A stretch of DNA of 64,000 nucleotides from JBGTCD01 sp041749015 (GCA_041749015.1 JBGTCD010000113.1:23329-87328), one strand, 5' to 3'; shown: positions 46,901-55,826, numbered from the stretch's first letter. Notes: generated from the sequence alone by a model not told the origin. Program-made: numbers and translations.

Positions 46901-47404
46901 GGCGGCAGCTTTCACCATCAGGGGAAAACCAACATTTTTAGCTTCTTTTATAGCTATTTTGACATCCTTAAGGGGCTGCTTGCTGTCAGGAATTACCGGT
47001 ACACCCGCTTCTATTGCAATCTTTTTTGCCGAAACCTTGTCACCAAGCTTGGCCATAACCTCAGGCTTAGGACCAACAAATATGATCCCCTCCTCACGGC
47101 ATTTTTTAGCAAAATTGACATTCTCAGACAAAAATCCATATCCGGGATGAATGGCATTGGCACCATTTCTTTTAGCTACCAATATGATCTCGTTGATATC
47201 AAGATAGGGCTTCAACGGGTCGTCTTCTTTGCCTATCTGATAAGCCTCATCAGCTTTATATCGATGCAATGAATACCGGTCTTCGTAGGTGTAAACGGCA
47301 ACCGTGCGGATCCCAAGCTCTGAGGCTGCCCTAAATATTCTTATAGCGATTTCGCCTCTATTGGCTATTAAAACTTTGTCTATTTTCCTGATATCTAATG
47401 CCAT
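43952..47404 (-). CDS. pyc: Pyruvate carboxylase
   Basis: Single-chain, biotin-dependent anaplerotic enzyme (1150 residues) making oxaloacetate from pyruvate and bicarbonate. Domains in order: biotin carboxylase (KVLIANRGEIAIRIFRAA, KAAAGGGGRGMRVV ATP site, FIEVNPRIQVEHT), carboxyltransferase (FTDTTFRDAHQSLLATRVRT, HLHTHDTSS metal site), allosteric linker, and the biotinyl domain with lysine motif FVIEAMKMETTV. Complete. Stands alone; no regulator adjacent. Confidence 0.97.
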   Translation of the reverse strand: MALDIRKIDKVLIANRGEIAIRIFRAASELGIRTVAVYTYEDRYSLHRYKADEAYQIGKEDDPLKPYLDINEIILVAKRNGANAIHPGYGFLSENVNFAKKCREEGIIFVGPKPEVMAKLGDKVSAKKIAIEAGVPVIPDSKQPLKDVKIAIKEAKNVGFPLMVKAAAGGGGRGMRVVRDAEALEAAFVEAGKEAVNAFGDGTLFLERFIENPKHIEVQIMGDNYGNRLHLYERDCSVQRRFQKVVEIAPCISIKEETRQKLFEYALAITGHVNYNNVGTVEFLVDEKEEIFFIEVNPRIQVEHTITEEITGIDIVRSQLIIAQGYPLADPQIFLKSQDDVKCHGFAIQCRITTEVPENDFKPDYGTIIAYRSAGGFGIRLDAGNCYAGVKISPFFDSMLVKISAWGRTLKGASERLHRALTEFRIRGVETNKGFLENVLRHPVFYKGQATVKFIEQYPELFQMTRKHNRGTKMLTYLAENAVNGNPNVKKIDPNKKFKDPKVPAFDRLGPYPEGTKDKLNKLGRDKFIQWLRKDKKIHFTDTTFRDAHQSLLATRVRTIDMIKVAEGFAKNHPQVFSMEVWGGATFDVCMRFLNENPWERLQLFRAAMPNILLQMLLRGSNAVGYKAYPDNLIERFVEKSWENGIDIFRIFDSLNWVEAIKVSLKTVRERTDALAEVCLCYTGDVTRTKDNKFNLQYYLDLAREMEDLGAHIIAIKDMAGLLKPNGAALLVKELKKAVDLPIHLHTHDTSSIQAATYMEAINAGVDIVDVALASMSGLTSQPNFNSMVAAMEGHKREHPMDLKSLNAYSNYWEVVRDYYYPFESGLKAGTAEVYDHEIPGGQYSNLRPQVASLGLDDQFETVKKNYALVNKLFGDLVKVTPSSKVVGDMAIFMTSNSLTIEDVMERGDSIAFPESVVSLFRGELGQAPGGFPKDVSKIILKGEKPFTDRPNAHLKPINFEKEFKAFQKEFDEYCNELDFLSYQLYPKVFKDFYDHHSNFGSLRQLPTPAFFYGLKENEELFVELGKGKAIILKKLYQSAPDEHGICKVYFEMNGQSRVIEVRDRGYKLDKPLNKKAEAAHEIGSPLPGRIGEVRVKAGDKVKKNQPLFVIEAMKMETTVAAPREGKVAKVHLESGAMVDQEDLVVELES

Positions 47405-47614
47405 TCTCTAAAGGGTCAATTGTGACGAAAAACTACAATTGTTCATTTTAACCTAAAAATTAAACTATTTTAAGCTTAAAAATTGATTAGGAGTGCGAAC
47501 AAGAAGTTCAAAAATTGAAGATTTTGTTAAATATCAAAGTATTTCTGACATAAGAAAAATAAAAAAATAATTATCTCGTAAATTGAGCCCCAGGAGTTAA
47601 CCCTGATTCTATTT

Positions 47615-49744
47615 ATGCCTATTAAGGTTCGCCTTTTTGTATTATCATTATCATTGATAATTACATCTGTATTAGCTCAGGAAACTGGAATTACAGTAGC
47701 CGAAAGGCCTTCTCCCGAAACAGCGGAAGAGCTGGAAGGGGTAGACATGCTTTTGGACCTGGCATGGGAATACCGGCTTTCTAATCCCGACAGCACCATT
47801 TTTTATTGTGAGGCAGCCATTGCATTCGCTGAAGAAATCAACAATCCAAAAGCCAGGAGTAAAGCACATAATTTTATGGGCCTGGGCTATTACTACCTGG
47901 GCAAACCATCTCTTGCTTATAATCACCACCAGTTGGCTTTAATAAATGCCACTGAGCACAGTGATTCACTCCAGTTAGGCCATGCATTGAATAGCATTGG
48001 GCGCATTTACTGCTATCACGGGGAGCAAGCCAAGGGCCTGGAACATCTCCAAAAGGCAAAGGATATTTTTATTGCAATCAGAGATCCTCAAGGTTATGGT
48101 TATGCAATCAAAAGTTTGGCAGAGCTGTATTCAAGTCAGCGGGATTATGACCGGGCTCTGGACTATCTTAGTGAGGTGCTGGATTTGCGCAAGGCCCATG
48201 GCAATACACGGGGTATCATTTCCACCCATCAGGAAATTGCCCAGATTTATACACAGAAAAAGATGTTTGCAGATGCCATGGAAAGTTTGGAAGCTGCCCT
48301 CGTTATTGCCAGGAAACTTGATGACCCTTTTAGTGCCGCAGAGCTTTATCTGGGCTTGTCAGAAATTTCTCTAAAAACAAAAAAGATAAATGAGGCAAGG
48401 CAGCAGGTCTCATTGGCCAAGCAAATGGCCGGAAATACTCATAACCAGCAGCTAAATGCGAAGATTTTAGTGCAGTCGGCCAACCTGGAATTAGAGGCCA
48501 GGGACTATGATGAAGCCGAAAAATACTTTCTCAAGGGGTTGGCCCTGGCACGGTCAGGGGAGTACCTCAAAATCCAGAAAGATGCCCTCCATGGCATGTA
48601 TCTGGTCACCTCCAAAAGGAAAGAGACGCAGAGGGCACTGGAGTTTTATACCAGTTTTGTCGCTGTCAGAGATTCCCTGCGAAACATCGAAATGACCAGG
48701 GAACTTGAAAAGCTTCAGTCCAGGGCAGAGATTCAGGAAAAAGAAAAGGAATATCAATTACTCAAAGAACAGGAGGAGCAAAAAGCAGCGCTTTTGGCCC
48801 AAAAGGAAAAAATTACAGACTTGCTTATGGTGATTGCCGGCTTGTCGGTGCTGGTAATGATCATCATGACTATTGCATTCTGGCAAAAACTAAAAACCAA
48901 TAGAAGGCTTAAATCGAAAAATTATAAAATTGAATTGCAAAACAAGGAAATTTTAAAACAGAAAAACCTGATTCAACAGCAAAACGAAATACTGGTCAGG
49001 CAAAATGAGATTTTCAATAATTCAGAACTGGAGCGCAATAATATGATGCATATTGTAGCCCATGATCTCAAGTCACCGCTCAATAGAATTAAAAGCCTGG
49101 TGGAATTGATCAACCTTACCGGGAAGGTTAACAAAGAGCAGGAAAAATATCTGGAAATGATTCAGGAAGTATCCGGATCCGGAGTGAAATTAATCCGGGA
49201 TTTGCTGGATGTATATGAGCTGGAAAACACCCAAAAAATACTTCAGCCTGATCAGATCAACCTGCAAAAATTTCTGGAGGATCGAAAGAATGTATTTACC
49301 ACTGAGGCACAGGTAAAGAAAATAAATATCCAAATCGAAAAATCTCCGGTTCCAGTTAACCTGATCTCCGACCTGCATTTCCTTACAAGAATTGTAGATA
49401 ACCTGATCTCCAATTCGATAAAATACTCCCACCCTAAAACGAATGTGTTTTTAAGAGCCTATAAAAATGAGGATGGTGGGGTGTCCATCAGTGTTAAAGA
49501 CGAAGGGCAGGGATTTTCCGAACAGGATAAAATCCATTTGTTCAAAAGGTTTAAAAAATTAAGTGCCCTGCCTACTGCCGGGGAATCCTCCAATGGTATG
49601 GGACTTGCCATAGTAAAAGGTTTGGTGGACAAGCTCCACGGCACCATCGATTTAAAAAGTGATCAGCGCACAGGCAGTGAGTTTATTATTTCGTTCCCCA
49701 ACGATAAGCAGTCCCACCTCTCCATGACCGGCTCAGCTTCCTAA
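47615..49744 (+). CDS. TPR-sensor histidine kinase
   Basis: 709 residues. Signal peptide, then about seven TPRs (YYLGKPSLAYNHHQLALI), coiled coil, one membrane helix near residue 405-425 (LLMVIAGLSVLVMIIMTIAF), second coiled coil, HisKA with phospho-acceptor His in MMHIVAHDLKSPLNRIK, and a HATPase with DNLISNSIKYSHP, SVKDEGQGFSE and GMGLAIVKGLV. No response regulator is adjacent, so the partner is elsewhere. The periplasmic TPRs suggest sensing of a peptide or protein. Confidence 0.92.
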   Translation: MPIKVRLFVLSLSLIITSVLAQETGITVAERPSPETAEELEGVDMLLDLAWEYRLSNPDSTIFYCEAAIAFAEEINNPKARSKAHNFMGLGYYYLGKPSLAYNHHQLALINATEHSDSLQLGHALNSIGRIYCYHGEQAKGLEHLQKAKDIFIAIRDPQGYGYAIKSLAELYSSQRDYDRALDYLSEVLDLRKAHGNTRGIISTHQEIAQIYTQKKMFADAMESLEAALVIARKLDDPFSAAELYLGLSEISLKTKKINEARQQVSLAKQMAGNTHNQQLNAKILVQSANLELEARDYDEAEKYFLKGLALARSGEYLKIQKDALHGMYLVTSKRKETQRALEFYTSFVAVRDSLRNIEMTRELEKLQSRAEIQEKEKEYQLLKEQEEQKAALLAQKEKITDLLMVIAGLSVLVMIIMTIAFWQKLKTNRRLKSKNYKIELQNKEILKQKNLIQQQNEILVRQNEIFNNSELERNNMMHIVAHDLKSPLNRIKSLVELINLTGKVNKEQEKYLEMIQEVSGSGVKLIRDLLDVYELENTQKILQPDQINLQKFLEDRKNVFTTEAQVKKINIQIEKSPVPVNLISDLHFLTRIVDNLISNSIKYSHPKTNVFLRAYKNEDGGVSISVKDEGQGFSEQDKIHLFKRFKKLSALPTAGESSNGMGLAIVKGLVDKLHGTIDLKSDQRTGSEFIISFPNDKQSHLSMTGSAS

Positions 49745-49864
49745 AAAAGCCATTAGAGTATTTCCACGTTTTTCAATTTGATGTCCAATGCATCCCCTGG
49801 GCAACTCACATTTTATTATCTCGTTTGGTTTACATAAGTTCGAGCCCTATATAGCCACTTATAG

Positions 49865-51475
49865 ATGCTATCAAAAGAAACACAAAGCCAATTAAGAAGC
49901 AGGTTGTTTTACCACCTGGATGGGCTGGTTACAGCGCCTACAGCATACACCCTATATGAAAAAGGGGTGCTGGATTACCTCAGCAAAGAAAAGGAAGCAG
50001 AAATTACTGCGATATCTTCTCATTTCAAGGCCAATGAAGGGTACATGAATGTGGCACTCCGGGTGCTATGCTCCCAGGGTTGGCTCGACCAATCCATTGA
50101 TAATAAAAATGACCATGTTATTTTCAGGGTCAACGAAAACAGCGAGAAGGCATTTTCCGTGATCCCTCAGTATGAAAACGCAGTAAAGCTGATCCGGTAC
50201 TCCGGAGATTTCCATCCAAGAAAATTTGAGAAAGAGCCCTTTCTCATGCTTGAAAAAAATTTCGCCCTCTATAAAAAATATAGCGAGGAGCCCCTGGCTG
50301 ATGATGAGGTGCTCAGCAGGATCAAAGAGCAGGTTCTTCACCACATCGAAGGCATCCTGACCGGACCCACGGTAGTGCTGCTGGGCATGAGCGGGATGTT
50401 TCATAAATATTTTATGGAAGCCTCTTTCAGGGCTGAGGAATTTCATGCTGACGGCAAAAGCTTCAGTGTGATGCTTGATTTTTTCAACTATCTGGGGTGG
50501 TTCAGTAAAAAAAATGAAACCTATCAATTTACTGAAAAAGGCCTGTTTTTTGCCAAACGGGCGAGTGCCTATGGGGTTACCGTATCGTACCTGCCCATGT
50601 TCAGGCATCTTGATGCTCTCATATTTGGTGACCCTAAAGTATTGAAAGCAGGTCCGGGAGAACCCGAACGACATGTAGACCGAGAGATGAATGTCTGGGG
50701 CAGCGGTGGGGCACACGCGGCATATTTTAAAAAAGTGGATGAGGTCCTCATCGACCTGTTCAACAGGCCCATTGAAGACCAGCCACGGGGGGTGCTGGAT
50801 ATGGGTTGTGGGAATGGGGCCTTTCTGGAGCATATTTTTGAAGTCATAGAGCAAAGAACCATCCGGGGCAAGATTCTCGATGAGCATCCCCTGATCCTGG
50901 TCGGTGCCGATTTTAATCAAGCCGCCCTGAAGGTGACCCGGGCCAATTTAATACAGGCAGATATATGGGCCAAGGTAGTCTGGGGCGACATCAGCAGACC
51001 CGATCTCCTGGCAGAGAACCTTAAAGACGACTATGGAATTGACCTCCATGATCTGCTCAACGTAAGGACATTCCTGGATCATAACCGGATATGGAGTGAA
51101 CCGGAAACCACTTCGAAACGAGTCAGTAAGTCTACCGGGGCCTTTGCCTATTCGGGCCGGCGATTGCCCAATAACCTGGTCGAAGAAAATTTATTGATGC
51201 ACCTGAATTCGTGGAAGCCTTATCTTAAAAAGTTTGGGCTTCTGGTCATAGAGCTGCATACCCTTGACTCTGCCCTTACCGCCAAAAACCTTGGCAAAAC
51301 CCCTGCCACCGCCTATGATGCCACCCATGGCTTCTCCGATCAGTTTATCGTAGAGGCTGAGGTATTTCAAGCCGTGGCGCGGGAGGCCGGCCTGGTGCCT
51401 GCCGAGGCCCACCATTCCCGATTCCCGGATTCTGAGCTGGCTACCGTTACTATCAATCTCCTAATTCCGGAATAG
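49865..51475 (+). CDS. Class I SAM-dependent methyltransferase, AprA-like
   Basis: 536 residues. The N-terminal 280 contain two similar winged-helix segments (LVTAPTAYTLYEKGVLDYLS and ILTGPTVVLLGMSGMFHKYF), followed by a Rossmann methyltransferase with motif I GVLDMGCGNGAFLEHIF and VGADFNQAALKVTRANL. The duplicated helical front recalls AprA-type methyltransferases of natural-product pathways, but no such pathway is near, so the substrate is unknown. Confidence 0.8.
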   Translation: MLSKETQSQLRSRLFYHLDGLVTAPTAYTLYEKGVLDYLSKEKEAEITAISSHFKANEGYMNVALRVLCSQGWLDQSIDNKNDHVIFRVNENSEKAFSVIPQYENAVKLIRYSGDFHPRKFEKEPFLMLEKNFALYKKYSEEPLADDEVLSRIKEQVLHHIEGILTGPTVVLLGMSGMFHKYFMEASFRAEEFHADGKSFSVMLDFFNYLGWFSKKNETYQFTEKGLFFAKRASAYGVTVSYLPMFRHLDALIFGDPKVLKAGPGEPERHVDREMNVWGSGGAHAAYFKKVDEVLIDLFNRPIEDQPRGVLDMGCGNGAFLEHIFEVIEQRTIRGKILDEHPLILVGADFNQAALKVTRANLIQADIWAKVVWGDISRPDLLAENLKDDYGIDLHDLLNVRTFLDHNRIWSEPETTSKRVSKSTGAFAYSGRRLPNNLVEENLLMHLNSWKPYLKKFGLLVIELHTLDSALTAKNLGKTPATAYDATHGFSDQFIVEAEVFQAVAREAGLVPAEAHHSRFPDSELATVTINLLIPE

Positions 51476-51762
51476 TACAATCTGTTTTCTTGATTAGTTT
51501 GAATGCCGTGAAGCATTGTGTGCCTGTAATTAAAAGGCATTCGCATTGCAAATAAAACCGATACCCTATAAATTGATATGATTTTGTGAACTGCCATGGA
51601 ATAATTGTGGCTCCTGGTGCCACATATGATCAATACTAGCAGGGAAATGGTTAAAACCATTAAGGACATATTGTTTACGATCATAGCCCGTGGGCTATGA
51701 AAATGTGATGCGTATCTCAAACCATTTTAACGGTTTACAAAATGGTTTTAAAGACTTTTGAA
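51476..51762. other. Hairpin-rich region upstream of transposase remnant
   Basis: No gene. Three good inverted repeats: AATGGTT/AACCATT (51646-51661), CATAGCCC/GGGCTATG (51682-51699) and AAACCATTTT/AAAATGGTTT with a 10-base loop (51719-51748). The last ends 15 bases before the transposase ATG, as with terminal hairpins of IS200/RAYT elements. Confidence 0.6.
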
Positions 51763-51891
51763 ATGCCGCGTTCATTCAATAAAATATGGATACACGCCAT
51801 TTGGGCCACCAAAGAAAGGATGCCTTTGATTCATCCCTCCATTGAGCAAAAATTACCCCGCGCAAGCGTCTCGCTTGTGCCAGTTCTATGA
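51763..51891 (+). pseudogene. Truncated REP-associated Y1 (IS200-like) transposase
   Basis: Forty-two codons, of which the first thirty read MPRSFNKIWIHAIWATKERM and PLIHPSIEQK, the typical first strand and helix of Y1 transposases. After this the frame enters a REP-like palindrome and stops; the catalytic HUH and Tyr motifs are absent. A decayed RAYT-type gene. Confidence 0.6.
51860..51881. repeat. REP-like palindrome 1
   Basis: GCGCAAGCG-TCT-CGCTTGTGC: nine-base-pair arms with one wobble pair, very similar to 54149-54171. Confidence 0.6.
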
Positions 51892-51903
51892 AATTCTCCC
51901 CGC

Positions 51904-51993
51904 AAATCAAACCATTGGTTAAGTTAATAAAAAACTAATTTATTAACCATTCAAATTATGGGAAAGTCTTATTGCGGCACAAGCGGATGGTTG
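51904..51993. repeat. 90-base direct repeat, copy 1, including REP-like palindrome 2
   Basis: Begins AAATCAAACCATTGGTTAAG and ends in GGCACAAGCGGATGGTTG; partner at 53175-53263 with roughly a dozen differences. The inner TGGTTAA/TTAACCA arms and the GGCACAA/TTGTGCC hairpin (51976-51997) suggest a folded single-strand element. Confidence 0.7.
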
Positions 51994-52076
51994 TGCCTGG
52001 TTGGGAAGCTAAATCAGGTTTATCTCTTTTTTCTATAACCGTACAGGGTTTGGGGAAGGATACACAAAGTGCATGC

Positions 52077-53042
52077 TTATTTGTTCTTTTTATTTATGAA
52101 ACTTGTCTCAATTGAAAACCTACTGTCTGTCGTTTTAAAGCCATCACTCTTGTCCAAGTCTGAAATTGTCTTGATTAAAGATTTAAGTGTGTACGGAAAG
52201 CAATACTCATATGCAGTTAATAATTTGGTCTCCCCTCTCATGCTTACTTTAAGAGTAATTTCCCGGCCATGAGATGACCAACCTTGAAAATCAATTTTTT
52301 CAACTGTTTTGATACCACTGTTGTTTAATTCATTCTTTATCTTTTGAGTCAGCTCAGGCGGTAAAGAGTCTTTATAGTAAGTTGTTTTTGTCCTTTGGTC
52401 TTTATTGGGTTTACGTTCTTTAAATGGTTTATAATGGCATTTTGCCAGGAAGTTCCCATTATTCATTATTTGGATGTCAAAATAATAAATGCCCCACCAA
52501 CCATTCGTTGTGTGAGAAACCGCTATAGTATCCCACTTGATATCTTCATAAAGTGTCGATATGTTATGAAACCTGATAATTTCAAAATAATCAATATTGC
52601 CTGTATCTGCGTTTTCAGCAATTTTATGCAGCATACCTAAGTTGTATCTATATTTCAATTGAGTTGATTGCTTAAGTTGATTTGAAATTGCTATGGCTGA
52701 ATTATTCACGGGCATCAAAAACAAACTGTCGGTAGTAATTTTTGTTATCAAAAATTGTGAGTCAGGTATTGACCAGTCCTGGCATATAATTCTAATAACT
52801 TCTCCTTTCTCATTGAAAGTAGTACATCGTTGTCCAACCGTGGCAGGAGAATCATGTTTAAAAAATAAACTGTCTCCATTAATTTCATATCCTTGTATAA
52901 AGTCAAATGGCTCAAAATGTACATTGGAATCCCCAAACGTGATTAAGTGGTTGTAGTCCAATAACCAAGTTGTTTTGATTTCCTGTCCAAATGCTATACT
53001 TAAAATATTTACAAATACTAAAATCAATCCGTATCGTCTCAT
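52077..53042 (-). CDS. Secreted protein of unknown function
   Basis: 321 residues with a signal peptide (GLILVFVNILSIAFGQ). Beta-rich, many aromatic residues; the centre contains YEDIKWDTIAVSHTTNG and WWGIYYFDIQIMNNGNF, the C-terminus is charged. I do not recognise a family. Low GC relative to core genes. It lies between the two copies of the 90-base direct repeat, so it may be cargo of that element. Confidence 0.65.
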   Translation of the reverse strand: MRRYGLILVFVNILSIAFGQEIKTTWLLDYNHLITFGDSNVHFEPFDFIQGYEINGDSLFFKHDSPATVGQRCTTFNEKGEVIRIICQDWSIPDSQFLITKITTDSLFLMPVNNSAIAISNQLKQSTQLKYRYNLGMLHKIAENADTGNIDYFEIIRFHNISTLYEDIKWDTIAVSHTTNGWWGIYYFDIQIMNNGNFLAKCHYKPFKERKPNKDQRTKTTYYKDSLPPELTQKIKNELNNSGIKTVEKIDFQGWSSHGREITLKVSMRGETKLLTAYEYCFPYTLKSLIKTISDLDKSDGFKTTDSRFSIETSFINKKNK

Positions 53043-53174
53043 CCCCTATTCTTTTTGTCTTGAATTTGAGTTACCGGTTCCATTCCTAACTATATAATAC
53101 AATTCAATTTACCCTTGTTTAGTGTAAAAGCCTCTGTTACAAAATAAATAGTCTTACTCAGAAAGAAGTCCCGA

Positions 53175-53263
53175 AAATCAAACCAATGGTTAAGTTAATC
53201 AAAACCAATTAATTAACCATCTGAAATATGAAAAAGTCTTATTGTGGCACAAGCAGATGGTTG
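53175..53263. repeat. 90-base direct repeat, copy 2, including REP-like palindrome 3
   Basis: Begins AAATCAAACCAATGGTTAAG; same orientation as copy 1. The terminal hairpin is damaged here (GGCACAAGCAGATGGTTGCC). The rest of the 255-base gap 53043-53297 is AT-rich and without genes. Confidence 0.7.
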
Positions 53264-53297
53264 CCTATTTAGGGGTAGGTGTTGTGGCTACCAGTGC

Positions 53298-53810
53298 TTA
53301 TTCTCCCCATATGTGGTATAAGGTCATTTTTTTATTGTCCGAGGCTAATAATACAAATCCGTTTTCTTGAGTTGAGTCGTCCGATCCAGGTTCAAAAATC
53401 AACCACCTGGTTTTAAATCTATAAAGAGTAAAGTCAGTATCTATCCATCGAGGATAAGACTTAGATTTCAAGTCCGATTTTTTTGGTTTGGGTGTAAAGT
53501 TTTTGAGTGGAAGATTGATGATAGGTTTTCCATATTCTTTCATTTCTATCAAATCAACTTTTTGATATTTCACCCGGTCAATCAGTTCCCAATTATTTTT
53601 AGAAGCGAGTTTAATAATTTCTTCTACATTAAATTCTGAGTTTTCATTCGCTTCCCAATTAATAATTAAGGTGCCACCCCAAGGTCCTTGGTCATTATGT
53701 TTGTCTGTGATAAAATTAGACTTGTATCTCATCCAGAATCCAGAGGGAGTAATTCTACTGCATGATGAAAAGAGCAATCCAATAATTAGTATTGTCAATT
53801 TAATTTTCAC
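53298..53810 (-). CDS. Putative lipoprotein
   Basis: 170 residues from a GTG start. LTILIIGLLFSSCS is a lipoprotein signal with the lipobox Cys; the mature part is small, polar and contains RWIDTDFTLYRFKTRWLIFE. No family recognised. It begins 32 bases after the ParD-like gene stop, where a ParE toxin would be expected, but it has no resemblance to ParE. Confidence 0.6.
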   Translation of the reverse strand: MKIKLTILIIGLLFSSCSRITPSGFWMRYKSNFITDKHNDQGPWGGTLIINWEANENSEFNVEEIIKLASKNNWELIDRVKYQKVDLIEMKEYGKPIINLPLKNFTPKPKKSDLKSKSYPRWIDTDFTLYRFKTRWLIFEPGSDDSTQENGFVLLASDNKKMTLYHIWGE

Positions 53811-53841
53811 ACAAATTGATTATTTCGTTTTGGCGACAATA

Positions 53842-54072
53842 TCAAGATAATCGTAATTGCTTTAAAATCTGCTCTTTACTATCGCTGGTAAAACCGCTAT
53901 TTTCAGCTTTCTCTAATTTGGCTTTGACCCAGTCAATTTCCACTTGCTGTTTTCGGGCTTGCCTGATCAAATCATTGACAAGTTCACTTTTACTGGAATA
54001 TTCTTTACTGTCAATTTGGCTCTTTAGCCAATCATCATTGGGCTCTGTAAATGAAATGCTTTGTCTTGCCAT
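53842..54072 (-). CDS. ParD-like (CC2985 type) antitoxin
   Basis: 76 residues. Ribbon-helix-helix N-terminus MARQSISFTEPNDDWLKSQI, then SKSELVNDLIRQARKQQVEI and a charged C-terminal helix that would wrap ParE. Normally followed by a ParE toxin overlapping its stop; none is present, so it is an orphan. May still act as DNA-binding regulator. Confidence 0.82.
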   Translation of the reverse strand: MARQSISFTEPNDDWLKSQIDSKEYSSKSELVNDLIRQARKQQVEIDWVKAKLEKAENSGFTSDSKEQILKQLRLS

Positions 54073-54148
54073 AAGATTTTATTTGATGCAAATTTACACC
54101 AATAAGGCATCAATTAAAAATTAAGCCACCTCTAATTTTTTCCCTTTA

Positions 54149-54171
54149 GGCGCAAGCATCTCGCTTGTGTC
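54149..54171. repeat. REP-like palindrome 4
   Basis: GGCGCAAGCATCTCGCTTGTGT followed by CGGTTCTA, matching palindrome 1 plus CAGTTCTA. It lies in the ParD promoter region. Confidence 0.6.
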
Positions 54172-54241
54172 GGTTCTAAATGGGTATAGCATCCAATTGC
54201 TAAAACCATTTTAATATAATATTTGGAATACCTTGTCAAGC

Positions 54242-55040
54242 TCAATTAGAATATTTCATCATTTGCTCAAGACTAATTCCCAAATCTACTGGTAGGTCAT
54301 TTGACAGTGATTCCAGTATAATTGTTTGAGAAGAATTGTTTTCCACCTTCCACTTAAAAGAATTTGATGTTACATCATAGTCTACAATTGGAGTGGATTG
54401 GTAGGTAAAATGTTTGAGATTAAAAGCCTTAGTTTGTTTGTCTAATTGAGTTATGTTAAGATCAGGAGTCTTAAAAACAAATATTACTGGTGAATTGATC
54501 GATAAGTATGAATTGACACTACCTTCAGTAGTCATAGCTGCACGAAGGGTTTTGAAGTTGAACGATTCAATTTCACAATATACTTTTAGCAATCCAGTAT
54601 CTGGTAATCCTTCTCTATTAATTGTTAGCTTGAATGTGCTATCCGAGTCAGATTTATTAATATATTTTCTTTTAACCTTAGATTCATTTGAAAGATTAGA
54701 CAATATTGAAACACGATATGATTTGAACTTATCCTTTTGAGTGCCTTTTGGAAAGGAAAATTCAAACTCAGAAAGTCCTTCGATATTTGTTTGGATTAGA
54801 TATTCATATCCAACACTAAAAATCATACTTTCATCAGGGTTTTGAGAAATTTGGATTTTTGTAATAGTTGAAATAAATGTTTGTCCAAAATAACTCGCTT
54901 TTTGATTCTTCACCTTTTTTCAGTTCATAGGCATTGTTATCCACAACGTGATTCAGACCCACTAGTGCCTGAAATGTCCGACTTTGCCCGTAAGAAGAGC
55001 TTATTACAATTAAAAATAAGATTGAAATAAAAATATACAT
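54242..55040 (-). pseudogene. Secreted protein gene split by a frameshift in an A6 run
   Basis: The 5' part (from 55040) codes a signal peptide MYIFISILFLIVISSSYG and ends after 68 residues; the remainder, in another frame, codes about 220 residues with FSVGYEYLIQTNIEGLSEFE. Removing one A from a run of six (54915-54920 read on the minus strand) joins them into one ~265-residue beta-rich secreted protein. Could be a decayed gene, a sequencing error or transcriptional slippage. Family not recognised. Confidence 0.6.
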
Positions 55041-55145
55041 GTTTAAGTTTAATTATATGCTAAAAATTGCCGCAGTTAAGCAACGTTGGGTTTTCAAAGC
55101 TCTGTCCTGTCCGCCCAAATATTATCGGTAGTCAAATAGGCTTAG

Positions 55146-55778
55146 TTACTTTAATTTGAATAATACAGGCAATGCAATAGAAACCGCTATCTTTTCTCCG
55201 TTTTGTTCGGCAGGAATCCATTCATTTGGAAGTTCTGAAATTAACCTCAGTGCTTCCTGATCAATATCTGGAGAAATTGATCTGTAGATTTCAAATTTTA
55301 AAATACTTCCATTTGCAGATAGGTTTATAATAATAAATTGTCTTCCTTCTATACCCTTTGATTTTGAATCTAGCGGATATTTAAGATTTTCTTCGATAAA
55401 CCTATCATACCTCGATTTACCTCCAATAAAAACCGGTAAAGTTTCTGGACTAACGTCAGTTCCATCGATTTTACAATCATTAGCACTGAATGGCATTTTG
55501 TTGTTGTTAACTAATAATATTTTATTTGTGTAGTCATATGATTGTTCAAGGTTGCCATCAGAGTCGTAAAATTTCCAAACTCCAATTGGACTGTTATTAT
55601 CATATTGCCCTTCTACAAAGGTTTTTTTCTTTTTGACACTTTTGTATTCCCCATGTTTAATATCCTGATTAGATATTAAAACCCAATAAACTTCAGAATT
55701 GGTTTTGATTGTTTTGATTTCTTGCCCGTAAACTTGAGCTGATATTAGTACTGATATTAAAAAGATTATATTTTTCAT
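55146..55778 (-). CDS. Secreted protein with TonB C-terminal-like domain
   Basis: The Met at 55778 (MKNIIFLISVLISAQVYGQ) gives a signal peptide and 210 residues; the frame is open further upstream. Residues 20-110 include MORN-like VKKKKTFVEGQYDN and GVWKFYDSDGNLEQS. The last ~95 residues are a TonB C-terminal domain: FIEENLKYPLDSKSKGIEGR, IINLSANGSILKFEIYRS and NEWIPAEQNGEKI. No membrane anchor, so not a classical energy transducer. It follows the LRR protein by 48 bases. Confidence 0.8.
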   Translation of the reverse strand: MKNIIFLISVLISAQVYGQEIKTIKTNSEVYWVLISNQDIKHGEYKSVKKKKTFVEGQYDNNSPIGVWKFYDSDGNLEQSYDYTNKILLVNNNKMPFSANDCKIDGTDVSPETLPVFIGGKSRYDRFIEENLKYPLDSKSKGIEGRQFIIINLSANGSILKFEIYRSISPDIDQEALRLISELPNEWIPAEQNGEKIAVSIALPVLFKLK

Positions 55779-55826
55779 TTTCTTAGATTTAATTAACCCT
55801 GACATTTGAGTATCTTCCATACTAAT

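Noticed and set aside
50066..50920. 284-codon frame opposite the methyltransferase
   Set aside because: Antisense shadow with no recognisable domain; the sense frame has clear methyltransferase motifs.
51958..52038. Short frame MGKSYCGTSGWLCLVG resembling the start of a DUF72 protein
   Set aside because: The coding part coincides with the GGCACAAGCG palindrome and ends after 26 codons; the repeat explains it better.
55080..55095. GTTGGGT core resembling an attC end
   Set aside because: Isolated seven-base match without a partner or hairpin.
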